A DNA stretch of 64,000 nt, taken from assembly GCA_963705955.1 (NCBI GenBank), contig CAVPLH010000006.1, positions 1,054,001 through 1,118,000 on the forward strand, given 5' to 3'. Position numbers and translations under genes: made by a program. The notes beneath the pieces were generated by a model, which saw nothing but the letters and a program-made list of their open reading frames with translations, had not been told where the DNA came from and did not search any database. Numbering within the stretch: position 1 is the first letter of the stretch; every line of letters begins with the position of its first letter. Below, piece after piece: positions 52,195-61,695 of the stretch. This DNA is from WHSW01 sp963705955 (lineage in GTDB: Bacteria; Actinomycetota; Thermoleophilia; Solirubrobacterales; 70-9).

Positions 52195-54168
52195 TCACGG
52201 CCGCCGCCGCGGAGGCGCCGCCGCCGAGACCGTGTGGCCACCCGTGAACGCGGAGAGGCTCGGCGGCGACTGCGGCGGCGGGAAGTCTCCGCAGTAGCTG
52301 CCGCGGGCGGCGGTCATGAACTGGTGCCAGATCGGGGCCGCGAAGCTGCCGCCGAAGGCGCTCGGACCCATCGATGTCCGCGCATCCGGATACCCGGTCC
52401 AGACCGCGGTCGAGATCCTCGGCGTGTAGCCCACGAACCAGGCGTCGGTCTGTCCGTCGGTGGTCCCCGTCTTGCCCGCCGCCGGGCAGCCGATGTTGGC
52501 GGCGGTTCCGGTTCCGGACGCGATCACGGTCTTCAGCACGTCGGTCTCCTCAGCGGCGATGCCGTCGGAGAGGGCGCGCGTTCCGGAAGCGTCGCCGAGC
52601 TGGTCGACCCTGGGCTGTCGGCCTCCCGTCGCGGGGAACACGACCCGGTCGATTGCGGTCGAGTCGTGGTGGACCCCGCCGTCGGCGAACGTCGCGTAGG
52701 CGTCCGACATCTCGAGTGGCGAGACGCCAATCCGGAGCCCGCCGATTCCCTCCGCCGGGTAGCCGTCGAGGGGGCTCGTGATCCCGAGCGAGTGCGCCGT
52801 CTCGGCGACGTTCTGGGGCCCGACGTCGAGGTCGAGCTGCGCGAACACCGCGTTGACGGAGTTCGTGGTCGCCGCGGTGAGGCTCATCGTCCCCTCCCCC
52901 GGTTCGGCGTTGTTGACCGTCCACGGCTCCCCGTATTGCCCATACGGGTAGAGGGTCACGGGGCTGGTGCCGTCGTAGTAGGTGGTGTTCGGATCGATGC
53001 CCTGCTTGAGCGCCGTCGCGAGCACGAACGGCTTGAACGAGGAGCCGGGCTGGCGGTGCCCCTGGGCGGCGAGGTTGAACTTGTCGGTGGCGTAGCTCGA
53101 AGAGGACGCCATCGCGAGCACGTGCCCGGTGGCGACGTCGGTTGCGACGAGGGCGGCCGAGGGGCCCGCGAGCCGCGCCGCGCCGTCGTCGACGGCCTGC
53201 TGGGCGAGCGCCTGCAGGGTGGGGTCGATGGTCGTGTGAACGGTCAGCCCGCCGTCGCGGACGGTGTTGACCCCGTAATGCTGGATCAGCCGGCCCTCGA
53301 CGTAGTCGAAGAAGTAGGGATCGCTGACGGTGTCGTATTTCGAGCCGGGATCGAGGCCGAGGCCGGCGGCCTTCGCGCGCCGCCGCTCGGCCCGCGAGAT
53401 GTAGCCCTGCTTGTACATCGCGTCGAGCACGTCGTCGCGGCGCGCCTTCGCGCGCCCCGGGTTCAGCAGCGGGTTGTACGCGGTCGGCGCCTGCGGCAGG
53501 CCGGCGAGCAGCGCCGCGCGTCGGAGGTCGAGATCGGCGGCGTGCTCGCCGAAGTAGATCTGCGAGGCGGCCTCGGCTCCAACCGCGGTTCGGCCGCCGT
53601 TGGTCCCGTAGGAGACCGAGTTCAGGTACTGGTTCAGGATCCAGTCCTTCGAGTGCTGCTGCTCGAGCTCGACCGCCAGCTTCGCCTCGCGGATCTTGCG
53701 GTCGAGCGTGTCCTTCGGATCGGCGATATAGAGGTTCTTGACCAGTTGCTGGGTGATCGTCGAGCCGCCCTCCTCGACGCTGCCGGCGGCGATGTCCTGA
53801 AGCGCGGCCCTGGCGATCGCCTCGTAGTCGAGCGCCCCGTGGTCATAGAAGTTCCGATCCTCGATCGCGACCGTCGCCTGCCTCAGCCGCTGCGGGATCG
53901 CGGCCGCCGCGACAGGGTCGCGGACGGTGTCGGAGGCGATGTAGCCGAGCCGCGAGCCGTCGGCCGCGAGGACCAACGAGACCGCTCCCTGCTGCGTCGG
54001 CTTCACCTGGTCGAGCGACGGATCGCCGGCCGCGGTGCCGAAGACCCACGCCGTCGCACCGGCGGCGGCGGCGCCGACGCAGACGACCACGGCTATCAGG
54101 GCCCGAACGAGCTTCTTGCCCGCCGAGTTGTGCGAGCGTCGGTGCCGTCTACGTGCCCGAGGACTCAT
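52195..54168 (-). CDS. Class A penicillin-binding protein (bifunctional transglycosylase/transpeptidase)
   Basis: A 657-residue PBP1-type protein. A basic tail and one membrane helix (LVRALIAVVVCVGAAAAGAT) precede the GT51 domain with VAIEDRNFYDHGALDYEAIA (catalytic Glu), GGSTITQQLVKNLYI and LNSVSYGTNGGRTAVGAEAA. The transpeptidase domain has the Ser in PGSSFKP (SxxK), TTNSVN (SxN) and AGKTGTTDGQTDAWFVGYTP (KTG). It polymerises and cross-links peptidoglycan. The end lies 8 bases from the microprotein stop, tail to tail. Confidence 0.93.
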   Translation of the reverse strand: MSPRARRRHRRSHNSAGKKLVRALIAVVVCVGAAAAGATAWVFGTAAGDPSLDQVKPTQQGAVSLVLAADGSRLGYIASDTVRDPVAAAAIPQRLRQATVAIEDRNFYDHGALDYEAIARAALQDIAAGSVEEGGSTITQQLVKNLYIADPKDTLDRKIREAKLAVELEQQHSKDWILNQYLNSVSYGTNGGRTAVGAEAASQIYFGEHAADLDLRRAALLAGLPQAPTAYNPLLNPGRAKARRDDVLDAMYKQGYISRAERRRAKAAGLGLDPGSKYDTVSDPYFFDYVEGRLIQHYGVNTVRDGGLTVHTTIDPTLQALAQQAVDDGAARLAGPSAALVATDVATGHVLAMASSSSYATDKFNLAAQGHRQPGSSFKPFVLATALKQGIDPNTTYYDGTSPVTLYPYGQYGEPWTVNNAEPGEGTMSLTAATTNSVNAVFAQLDLDVGPQNVAETAHSLGITSPLDGYPAEGIGGLRIGVSPLEMSDAYATFADGGVHHDSTAIDRVVFPATGGRQPRVDQLGDASGTRALSDGIAAEETDVLKTVIASGTGTAANIGCPAAGKTGTTDGQTDAWFVGYTPRISTAVWTGYPDARTSMGPSAFGGSFAAPIWHQFMTAARGSYCGDFPPPQSPPSLSAFTGGHTVSAAAPPRRRP

Positions 54169-54293
54169 TGGTTGTCGCCGTTGCGCAAGTCTCCCGCGCT
54201 CCCCTCAAGGAGCGCTAAGCGCACGGCGAGCCAAGGGAAGGTTTAAGTCGGCGCTCTAAGCTCGCTCAGCCAGCAGAGATACGAAGGAGAATC

Positions 54294-55007
54294 ATGCGCA
54301 GGAATCTATTCCGCGTCGGGGTGCTCAGCCTCGCCGTGTTCGGGCTCACAGCCGCCTCGGCGAGTGCGATCACGCCCACCCAGACGATCGTCGGCGAGGT
54401 CGGCGGGAAAGCGACCCCGAAGTTCGACAAGAAGAAGTTCAAGGCGACCTCGGTCGAGGTGACCACGGAGACGGCCGACGCGGACAACCCGGCCGGGATG
54501 CCGCCGAAGGCGACCAAGGGCCTGGTCAAGTTCGACAAGCAGGACGTCAGGTTCAACACCAAGGCGGTTCCGAAGTGTGACCCGAATACGATCGAGAACA
54601 CCTCGACGCAGACGGCGCTCGCCTCCTGCGGCAGCGCCAAGGTCGGAAGCGGTTCGGCGATCGCCGCGCTCCCGTTCGGAGTCGGCGGTACGCGACAGGA
54701 CTTCCCGGCGGTCGTCGAGGCGTTCAACCGGGCCGACGCGAAGGGCGTCCTGCTGCACTCCCGTGTCGATTCGCTGGGGACCACGGTCGTCCTCAAGGGC
54801 ACGCTCTCGGGCGCCAACCTGTCGATCGACATCCCGCCGCTCGGTGGCGGGACGGGCGCGATCGCGAAGTTCACGTCGAAGATCAAGAAGAAGAACTTCG
54901 TTCAGGCCCGCTGCAAGTCGAAGACGATCCACTACACCGGCACCTTCAACTACTCGGACGCCGTCCCGGCGACCGGGACGGACACGCAGAAGTGCAAGCG
55001 TAAGTAG
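54294..55007 (+). CDS. Secreted beta-rich protein of unknown function
   Basis: A 237-residue protein. Residues 1-25 are a signal peptide (NLFRVGVLSLAVFGLTAASA). The mature part has four Cys that could form two disulfides (VPKCDPNTIEN with ASCGSAKVG, and ARCKSKT with QKCKRK), plus VGEVGGKATPKFDKKKFK and SRVDSLGTTVVLKGTLSG. It resembles exported Thermoleophilia proteins without known role. GAAGGAG lies 5 bases before the ATG and a strong terminator follows at 55059. Confidence 0.8.
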   Translation: MRRNLFRVGVLSLAVFGLTAASASAITPTQTIVGEVGGKATPKFDKKKFKATSVEVTTETADADNPAGMPPKATKGLVKFDKQDVRFNTKAVPKCDPNTIENTSTQTALASCGSAKVGSGSAIAALPFGVGGTRQDFPAVVEAFNRADAKGVLLHSRVDSLGTTVVLKGTLSGANLSIDIPPLGGGTGAIAKFTSKIKKKNFVQARCKSKTIHYTGTFNYSDAVPATGTDTQKCKRK

Positions 55008-55058
55008 CGCCTTCTCGAGGCCGAGCCGGAGATCACCGGCCGGGCTCGGGCCGATCGC

Positions 55059-55090
55059 AAGGGGAGCGGCCTGGAGGCCGCTCCCCTTTA
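55059..55090 (+). terminator. Rho-independent terminator after the secreted protein gene
   Basis: A perfect 13-bp stem (AAGGGGAGCGGCC paired with GGCCGCTCCCCTT) with a TGGA loop, followed by TTA. It sits 52 bases after the stop codon. It also lies after the convergent gene at 55114-55338, whose T-run would be only AAGG-side weak, so its main direction is plus. Confidence 0.85.
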
Positions 55091-55113
55091 CGTCGAGGGC
55101 CTCTCGCTTCGGT

Positions 55114-55338
55114 TCAGTGCAGCTTCGCCGCCGACCCGCTCCGGGGGGCCCGGGCCTGACTTGCGCCCTGCTCGCCGCGCTCGATGTCGTCGGCGTCGAG
55201 CAGAGCCCACCCGAGCCGTTCGATCAGCTGGTCGGCGAAGTGCTCGGACTCGAGGTCCGTGATCCGCACCCGCTCCCGCAGGAGCACGGCCGGATCACGA
55301 TTCTTCGGGGTTCCCGCAACGACGATGATCTCGGTCAC
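55114..55338 (-). CDS. Small soluble protein of unknown function
   Basis: A 74-residue protein: TEIIVVAGTPKNRDPAVLLR, ERVRITDLESEHFADQLIER and LGWALLDADDIERGE, then a variable tail. AAGGAGG lies 8 bases before the GTG, the clearest ribosome binding site in this part of the window. I recall similar short proteins from related genomes, but none with a known role. Confidence 0.65.
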   Translation of the reverse strand: MTEIIVVAGTPKNRDPAVLLRERVRITDLESEHFADQLIERLGWALLDADDIERGEQGASQARAPRSGSAAKLH

Positions 55339-55447
55339 TCGCGCCTCCTTTGTCGGTCCGGTCGGAGATTGAGACGCGGACCTTCAGCGCCTGTGAAGTC
55401 GCGGTAAAGCGTTTGTTAGAACTTCGGCACAGCGGTGCCGCCCGATC

Positions 55448-55804
55448 TCACGGCCAGCCGTCGTAGACGTTCAGCGATCGGTGCAGATCGAGCCCGGTGA
55501 GCCGGAACAGGTGCGCGACCTCGTCCTGCGCGCGACAGACCGCGAGCGTCCTCCCCTCGTCGCCGAGTCGATTCGCCGCGCGGAGCAGAACCTGAAGGCC
55601 GCTCGAGTCGATGAACGGGCATTCTGCGAGATCGAGGAGGACGTCGGTCTGGCTGGATTCGATCGCCCGGCTGAGCTCGTCCGCGACTTCACCCGCGACA
55701 CCGCCGTCGAATTCGCCACTGACGGCGACGATCACTCCACCGCGCCCCTCCGTCGACGAAACGTCGAACTCTGCGTCGAACTCCGATGAAGTCGCGTTGG
55801 TCAC
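55448..55804 (-). CDS. STAS-domain anti-sigma factor antagonist
   Basis: A 118-residue STAS protein: VIVAVSGEFDGGVAGEVADE and VLLDLAECPFIDSSGLQVLL, with the phospho-acceptor Ser in the D-S-S-G-L motif, then LAVCRAQDEVAHLFRLTGLD. In partner switching the unphosphorylated antagonist binds an anti-sigma kinase and frees the sigma factor. It lies 17 bases downstream of the SigB/F-like sigma gene. The kinase (RsbW-like) is not seen nearby. Confidence 0.88.
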   Translation of the reverse strand: MTNATSSEFDAEFDVSSTEGRGGVIVAVSGEFDGGVAGEVADELSRAIESSQTDVLLDLAECPFIDSSGLQVLLRAANRLGDEGRTLAVCRAQDEVAHLFRLTGLDLHRSLNVYDGWP

Positions 55805-55821
55805 AGGCAGCCACCGCTGGT

Positions 55822-56643
55822 CTAGCCGGCCGGGCTTCGCCCACCGGAGCTCTCCGGCGGCTCGGCACGAACCGCATCCAAGAGCTTACCCAGCGCCCGG
55901 CGGCTGATCCGCGAGATCTGCATCTGCGAGACGCCGAGTCGGCGGCCGATCTCGCGCTGGGTCAGGTTGTCCGTGAAGCGCATCCGCAGGACCAACCACT
56001 CGCGGTCGTCGAGGCCGGCGTCGCGTGCCGCCGCGTCGGCCTCGACGCGGTCATAGCCGGTCTCGGCATCGGCGATCGTGTCGATCATCGGCATCGACTC
56101 CTCGTCGCTGCTGAGCGGGGCGTCGAGCGACGCCGTGCGACGCGCGTGCCCGGCCTCGATCCCGTCGAGCACGTCCTCTACCGAGACGCCGATTCGCTCG
56201 GCGATCTGGGTCGCCGTCGGGTATTCGCCGAGCTCCTCGGCGAGCCGCGTCGTCGCCTGGTCGATCTTCATCGTCAGCTCCTGGAGGCCGCGCGGCAGGC
56301 GGACGGTCCAGACGTGGTCGCGAAAGTGGCGGCGGAGCTCGCCGAGGATGGTCGGGACGGCGTAGGCGTTGAACGGGCTGCCGCGCCCGGGGTCGAAGTT
56401 GTCGACGGCCTTGACGAGTCCGAGGTTCGCCACCTGGACCAGGTCGTCCATCGGCTCCGCGTGGCGGCGATAGCGGAGCGCGAGCCGCCGGGCGAGCGGC
56501 ATGAACCGGTGCACGATGTCCTCGCGCAGCTGCGGCGACCGTGTGATCGCGAAGCTGCGGAGCATCGCCTTGTCGCGGGCCCTTGCTTCGGGTCGTGCGT
56601 GCGGATCCCGGCGGTCGGGGGCGGTTGCGGAAGCGGTGGTCAC
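55822..56643 (-). CDS. SigB/SigF-type RNA polymerase sigma factor
   Basis: 273 residues from the GTG at 56643, with AAAGGAG 8 bases upstream. Region 2 reads LREDIVHRFMPLARRLALRY and DDLVQVANLGLVKAVDNFDP, region 3 LTMKIDQATTRLAEELGEYP then TATQIAERIGVSVEDVLDGI, and region 4 LDDREWLVLRMRFTDNLTQR then EIGRRLGVSQMQISRISRRA. It is a group 3 general stress or developmental sigma. With the downstream STAS gene, and the SpoIIE-type phosphatase at 9 kb, it suggests a partner-switching circuit. Confidence 0.9.
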   Translation of the reverse strand: MTTASATAPDRRDPHARPEARARDKAMLRSFAITRSPQLREDIVHRFMPLARRLALRYRRHAEPMDDLVQVANLGLVKAVDNFDPGRGSPFNAYAVPTILGELRRHFRDHVWTVRLPRGLQELTMKIDQATTRLAEELGEYPTATQIAERIGVSVEDVLDGIEAGHARRTASLDAPLSSDEESMPMIDTIADAETGYDRVEADAAARDAGLDDREWLVLRMRFTDNLTQREIGRRLGVSQMQISRISRRALGKLLDAVRAEPPESSGGRSPAG

Positions 56644-56910
56644 GGCGGACTCCTTTCTGCCTGCTGCGTGTTCTGCCTGCTGCGCGGCGCCCCCTGTGCC
56701 GGTGAAGCGCGTTGGGCGCCTCGACCGCGAGTTGAGATACCCGGCCGCCGACCGGGCCAAACCCGCCCTGGATGAGTGATCCACGACCTCACGCACGCGG
56801 ATGACGCCCGGAGACCGTCGCTGGATCGCGCCCGTCGGGACTTGCCCATGCCAACCGACATCTCGCCGCGGTGTCACCTCGACCGTGCGTCGGCCCGTAC
56901 CCTTCGGCCG

Positions 56911-57351
56911 GTGTCCGAACGCCCCGACCTGCCGCTCACCGGTGGCTGCATGTGCGGCGCGGTGCGGTTCGAGCTCACCGAGGCGCCGCTCTCGGCCGGT
57001 TATTGCCATTGCACCAGGTGCCAGCGCCGCACCGGCACGGATCGATCGATCGCGCTCAACGCCGCGCCGGGCTCGTTCCGGATCACCGAGGGCGAGGGAC
57101 ATGTGCGGGTCTATTCACCGCTCACCGGCTTCGAGAAGGCGTTCTGCGTCGACTGCGGATCGGCCCTGTTCAGCCGCGACCCGTCCGATCACGAGGTGAT
57201 CAGCGTGCGCATGGGCGCGACCGACTCGGATCCCGGCATCCGCCCGAGCTATCACCAGTTCGTCGCCTACGCGGCTCCCTGGGAGACGATTCCCGCGGAT
57301 GGCCTGCCGCGCTACCCGGAGCGCCGTCCGGGTCAGCCGGGTTCGGATTAG
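56911..57351 (+). CDS. GFA/CENP-V-domain zinc protein
   Basis: 146 residues from the GTG at 56911. The zinc-binding Cys are in GGCMCGAVRFELT, GYCHCTRCQRRTGT and AFCVDCGSALF, the full set of the glutathione-dependent formaldehyde-activating (GFA) family. Few members have proven activity; many probably act on small molecules other than S-hydroxymethylglutathione. The 3' end overlaps the convergent GGDEF gene by 4 bases. Confidence 0.87.
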   Translation: MSERPDLPLTGGCMCGAVRFELTEAPLSAGYCHCTRCQRRTGTDRSIALNAAPGSFRITEGEGHVRVYSPLTGFEKAFCVDCGSALFSRDPSDHEVISVRMGATDSDPGIRPSYHQFVAYAAPWETIPADGLPRYPERRPGQPGSD

Positions 57352-58332
57352 GACGCCGTCCCGGTCCCCGGAGACGCGCTCGGCGCGTGAGCACTGACCG
57401 TGCTCCAGCGATCGCCGCCGGCGTTCTTGGCCGCGTACATGGCTCGATCGGCCGCCCGCATCAGGTCGTCCTCCGGCTCTCCGTGCGCGCCGTTGAAGAC
57501 CACCGCGCCGAGGCTCGCGGTGCACGAGAGGCGCTCACCGCCATGGTCGACCGCGTGCTCGCCGACCTCGGCGACGAGCCGCCCGGCGACGGCCTCGACG
57601 TCGTGCAGATCAGGGGCAACGAGCAGAACGGCGAACTCGTCGCCGCCGATCCGTGCCAGCAGGTCGCTGCCGCGGACGACCTCGGTCAACCGCTCGCCCA
57701 GCGAGCAGAGGAAGAGCATCGCCGACGTGGTGACCGAGGCGGTCGTTGATCAGCTTGAAGTTGTCGAGATCGATCAGCAGCAGCGCGCTGCGGCCGCCGT
57801 AACGCAGGTTGTGGGCGAGTTGGCGCTCGAGCGCCTCCTCGAACGCGCGGCGGTTCTTGAGCCCGGTCAGCGAATCCTCCATCGCGTCGTGACGGAGCCG
57901 GGCTTCGAGGGACTTCTGCGCGCTGATGTCCTGGACCTGGGCGACGAAGTACAGCGGCGCGCCGGCGTCGTCGTGGACCATCGAGACGCTGAGCAGCACC
58001 CAGACGATCTCGCCCGAGGCCTGCACGTAGCGCTTCTCCATCGTGTACTCGCCCAGCTCGCCGGCGAGCATCCGGTCGACGTAGTGGAGATCGGCCTCGA
58101 GGTCCTCCGGGTGCGTGATGTCCTGGAACGTCTTCGTCAGCAGCTCGGGCTCCGAGTAGCCGACGATCTCGCAGATAGCGCGGTTGACGATCAGCCAGCG
58201 CCCGTCCGGGGCGACGAGCGCCATCCCGATCGGCGCGTGGTCGAACACCGCCTCGAAGCGCTGCTTGAGCTCGCGGAGCTCCTCCTCGATCTCGTCCCGG
58301 GCGCGGCCGTCTTGTGCGGATCCTTGGCTCAG
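57348..58332 (-). CDS. PAS-GGDEF diguanylate cyclase, with a frameshift near 57710
   Basis: The N-terminal coiled coil EIEEELRELKQRFEAV leads into a PAS domain (FDHAPIGMALVAPDGRWLIV, AICEIVGYSEPELL) with a PAC end (VAQVQDISAQK). The GGDEF domain starts HDAMEDSLTGLKNRRAFEEA and, after the break, continues SLGERLTEVVRGSDLLARIG then GDEFAVLLV. The RGSD five residues before GGDEF is a product-inhibition I-site. One surplus C in CTCTTCCTCTG explains the break. The start is unclear: GTG 58248 cuts the coiled coil, and the frame opens after a TAG without ATG, so CTG 58332 or a lost start is used. Confidence 0.85.
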
Positions 58333-58380
58333 ACGACAAGCCTAGAACCCCGCCGCCGCCGCGCGCGCAAGACGAGCTGC

Positions 58381-59538
58381 CTAGCGGCTCTGGCCCAGGT
58401 ACGCCTTCGTCTGCTTGCGGACCAGATCGGTGAGGTTCCCGAGCGCGATGTTGGCGTCCACGAAGTGCAGGCCCCAGGTCGCGTTCGGGACCGGGTTCAA
58501 GGTCGGCGCGCCGCCCTGAGGCGTGATCTGGAGCACGTGGGCGTCGTCGGCCGACGAGCACTCGCCCGTGTAGGCGCCGCGGAACTCGAACCACGGCGTC
58601 GACGCCGGCGGCCTCGGCACCCCGAGCAGCTCGGTGGCGGCGCCGATCGTGGTCCCGGGGGCGAACGGGGCGGTGGGAAAGATCGAGCTCAGGGTGCCCG
58701 AGCCGCCGCCGAGCGACGCCGGATTGGTGCAGAGGATGTCGAGCTTGCTCGGATCGCCCGGCGTCAGGCCGCCCCCGACCCTGCCGAACTGGGCGTTCGC
58801 GGGCACCGGTGCGTCGAAGGTCGAGAAGGCGACGACGCAGCCCACCTGGCGGCGCGACTGGCAGCCCGGGATGCGCTTGAAGTCGCCGCCGACCTCACTC
58901 CCCTTCGCGACCTCGACGTTACCGCCCAGGAGCAGCGCCGAGACCAACCGCCTGCGTACCGAGGGCTTCGGCTCGACGTACTGGCGGATCAGCTGGCGGA
59001 GGATGAACGAGCCCTGCGAATGCCCGATCAGGACGACACCGCGGCCGTCGTTGTACTTCTTCAGGTAGGTCTTCCAGGCGGCGACGACGCCGTTGAACGC
59101 GGTCAGCTGCTCGTCCTCCGTGACCGGCTCGCCGCTGAACAGGGCCGCGAGCGTGAACTGGCGGTACATCGGCGCGAAGACGCGGCAGGACTGCGAATAG
59201 CGGGCGGCCTGATAGAGCGCGATCGAGCGCTCCTCCGGGTCGATCGAGAGGTCCGAGTTCGGGGTCGGGTCGTCGCTGACCGTCGGATAGACGTAGAAGC
59301 AGTCGATCTTCGGATGCGTCTCGCGCTTGATCCGGTCGACCCCGAGCTGTTCGCCGGTCGGCGAGAACCGTGTCGTATCGAGGCTCGGCCGACACGGGTT
59401 GGCGGCGATTCCCGGCTTGCAGAGCCAGACCGTCGCCTGCTTCGCCGCCGCGGCGCCGGGAAGCGCGGCGAGAGCACCGCAGGCGAGAACGGCGGCGGCG
59501 ATCGCGCCCAGCCCCTTGCCCGCCACCAGACCCTGCAC
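58381..59538 (-). CDS. Secreted DUF3089 alpha/beta hydrolase
   Basis: A 385-residue protein from the GTG at 59538. The signal peptide (LGAIAAAVLACGALAALPGA) is followed by ATVWLCKPGIAANPC, IDCFYVYPTVSDDPTPNSDL, the nucleophile motif VLIGHSQGSFILRQLI, ALLLGGNVEV and a C-terminal HFVDANIALGNL. Paired Cys (WLCKP/ANPCRP, CQSRRQVGC) suggest disulfides. DUF3089 proteins are lipase/esterase-like; the substrate is unknown. A TACGGT box lies 7 bases upstream and decides the start; the frame is open to 59634. Confidence 0.82.
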   Translation of the reverse strand: MQGLVAGKGLGAIAAAVLACGALAALPGAAAAKQATVWLCKPGIAANPCRPSLDTTRFSPTGEQLGVDRIKRETHPKIDCFYVYPTVSDDPTPNSDLSIDPEERSIALYQAARYSQSCRVFAPMYRQFTLAALFSGEPVTEDEQLTAFNGVVAAWKTYLKKYNDGRGVVLIGHSQGSFILRQLIRQYVEPKPSVRRRLVSALLLGGNVEVAKGSEVGGDFKRIPGCQSRRQVGCVVAFSTFDAPVPANAQFGRVGGGLTPGDPSKLDILCTNPASLGGGSGTLSSIFPTAPFAPGTTIGAATELLGVPRPPASTPWFEFRGAYTGECSSADDAHVLQITPQGGAPTLNPVPNATWGLHFVDANIALGNLTDLVRKQTKAYLGQSR

Positions 59539-59545
59539 GTCCGGG

Positions 59546-59551
59546 ACCGTA
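59546..59551 (-). promoter_or_regulatory. -10 box TACGGT for leaderless DUF3089 hydrolase gene
   Basis: Minus-strand TACGGT, a 7-base spacer (CCCGGAC), then GTG at 59538. Confidence 0.45.
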
Positions 59552-59642
59552 CCGACCTCGCCTGGACCGGCGGCGTGTCGTGGGCGGTGGCCGCGTCGGA
59601 GGGCACCTACCCGCGGGCGCATCTTCCGCCACACTCGTAGCG

Positions 59643-61047
59643 ATGGCCGAGAGGCGGGGACAGCCGGGACAGCGTCCGGTCGCCGGTCGAGCGGCCCGCA
59701 CCGCGAGGCTCGGCCGGGTCGCGGCCGGCGGCGCCGCGCGATGGGCGGGCGACCGGCTCGACTCGCGCGGCTCCGACGACGAGCGCCAGCGCCGCCGCGG
59801 CGACCGGATGGTCGCGACAGTCGACTCGCTCGTCGACCAGCTCTCCGCGATGCGCGGCGCGGCGATGAAGGTCGGTCAGGTGCTGTCGACGGTCGAGTTC
59901 CCGGGCCTCGACCCCGACCAGGCCGCGTATCTGAAGGGGCGCCTGGCCTCGCTGCGCGACGACGTCCCGCCGGTCGACTGGGACGAGATGCGCCGGCTCC
60001 TGCGCGGCGAGTGGGGAGCGGAGCCCGAACGCGTCCTCGCTGCGATCGACACGGAGCCGGCGGCGGCGGCGAGCATCGGTCAGGTGTACCGGGGGCAGGC
60101 GCGCGACGGCCGTGAGGTCGCGGTCAAGGTGCAGTACCCCGGGATCGCCGACGCGGTCGAATCGGACATGCGCAACATCAGGGTGCTGTCGCCGTTGTTG
60201 CGCCGGATGATGCCGGGGCTCGACGTCAAGGCTGTGATCGACGAGCTCAGCCGGCGGATCGTCGAGGAGTGCGACTACGAGCTCGAGGCGTCCAACCATC
60301 GCCGCCTGGCGCGGTTTTGGCGCGGGCACCCGTTCGTCCGCGTTCCCGCGGTCGACACCGAGCTCAGCCGCCGTCGGGTCCTCGTCACCGATTGGGTCGA
60401 CGGGCTCGGCTTCGACGCGGTTGCCTCCGAGCCGGACGCCGTGCGCGACCGCTACGCCGAGATCGTCTACCGCTACTACTACGCGACCGCGGCCGCGCTC
60501 GAGCTGGCGCTCGGCGATCCCCATCCGGGCAACTACCTGCTCTGCGAGGACGGCAAGGTGGCCTTCTTCGACTTCGGGATGATCAGCCGGCTGCCACGCA
60601 ACTACCTGCGCGAGGAGGGCGAGGTCTTCAGGGCGGTCCGAGCCGGCGACGCGGCGGCGCTCGCGGCGAAGCTGCACGAGCTCGGCTACCTGACCGGCGA
60701 GGCAAGCGATTGGAACCCCGAGCTGCTGCTCGAGCACATGCGATCGCTCTCCTGGTGGCTGCTCGCCGACGAGCCACTGCGGCTGGCGCCAGAGGACCTC
60801 TGGCGCGGGACCGAGACGATGCGCGAGGAGCACGGCCGCGAGATGATCGATCAGGTTCGCCGGATGTCGCTGCCGCCCCAGGCCCTGTTGCTGCGGCGAA
60901 TGGAGGGCCTGCTTTTCCAGATCGCCTCGACGCTGCGCGCGCAGGCCGACCTGGGGCGCCCTGATGCGGGAGCTCGTCGAGGGGGGCGAACCGACAACCG
61001 AGCTCGGCGTCGAGCACGCGCGATGGCTCGACGAGCGTGCCGCCTAG
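59643..61047 (+). CDS. ABC1/UbiB-family atypical kinase, with a frameshift near 60950
   Basis: A protein of about 467 residues. The KxGQ motif is in MRGAAMKVGQVLSTVEF, the Ala-rich loop in AAAASIGQVYRGQARDG, followed by VAVKVQYPGI (Lys), EECDYELEASNHRRLARFWR, the catalytic LALGDPHPGNYLL and the metal-binding AFFDFGM. UbiB-like proteins act as ATPases in quinone or lipid metabolism. Near 60950 one extra C in GCCGACCTGGGG breaks the frame; without it the end reads ADWGALMRELVEGGEPTTEL and WLDERAA at TAG 61045. The ATG at 59643 begins MAERRGQPG. Confidence 0.87.
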
Positions 61048-61053
61048 CGCCGC

Positions 61054-61635
61054 TCAGCAGGTCTCGAAGAAGCGCTCGAGCTGATCGACCAGGCCGTCCT
61101 CGGGGAGCTCGGTCGCCGGCTGCAGCAGCTGGTTCAGGAGCAGCCCGTCGAGCAGGGCGAGGAGCTGGGGCGCGTGACGGCGGGGATCGCGGCAGCCCGC
61201 GGTCGGCAGGAGCTGCTCGACGAGCAGCAGGTAGTCGCGCCGGACGGCGTCCAGAGCGGCGCGGAACTCGGGCCGGCGGCGAGCCTCGAGGAAGAGCTCG
61301 TAGCGGGCGAGCGCGAGCCCGGCGTGATCGGGGGCGAGCCAGGTGCGGACCATTTCGGCGACCAGCTCGGCGGCGCGGTGCGGTGCATAGGGTCCGTCGG
61401 GGACGAGCGCCTCCATCGCGCGCACCGACGGCTGCTCGAGCTCGACGAGGCGGTGCAGCGCGGCGGTCAGCAGCGCCTCGCGGGTCTGGAAGTAGTTGCT
61501 CGTCGAACCCTGCGGCAGGCCCGCGCGGCGGTCGACCGCGCGATGCGTGAGCCCGCGGCCGCCATCCAGCTCGAGCACCTCGAGGGCGGCGCCGGCGATC
61601 ACCGCGCGGCGGTCGGCGCTCTTCGTCTCCGTCAC
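61054..61635 (-). CDS. TetR-family transcriptional regulator
   Basis: 193 residues from the GTG at 61635 (a second GTG lies at 61641). The helix-turn-helix is DRRAVIAGAALEVLELDGGR, LTHRAVDRRAGLPQGSTSNY and FQTREALLTAALHRL; the rest is a helical ligand-binding domain (PHRAAELVAEMVRTWLAP, YELFLEARRRPEFRAALDAV). Divergent from the P450 gene, with a palindrome at its own start. It probably represses both itself and the P450, with a P450 substrate-like inducer. Confidence 0.88.
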   Translation of the reverse strand: MTETKSADRRAVIAGAALEVLELDGGRGLTHRAVDRRAGLPQGSTSNYFQTREALLTAALHRLVELEQPSVRAMEALVPDGPYAPHRAAELVAEMVRTWLAPDHAGLALARYELFLEARRRPEFRAALDAVRRDYLLLVEQLLPTAGCRDPRRHAPQLLALLDGLLLNQLLQPATELPEDGLVDQLERFFETC

Positions 61636-61639
61636 TTTC

Positions 61640-61653
61640 ACTACATCTGTAGT
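61640..61653. promoter_or_regulatory. Palindromic TetR operator ACTACATCTGTAGT
   Basis: ACTACA and TGTAGT are exact reverse complements around a 2-base centre. The site covers the TetR start region and overlaps the P450 -10 box TAGTAT at 61650-61655, so a bound dimer would block both promoters. Confidence 0.65.
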
Positions 61654-61695
61654 ATGACCGATGCCGCGGCGTCGAGAGCTGACCAAGGAGAGCGC

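Noticed and set aside
55822..57102. A 426-residue sigma factor
   Set aside because: The extra N-terminal 153 residues lack conservation and a ribosome site; AAAGGAG before the GTG at 56643 sets the start.
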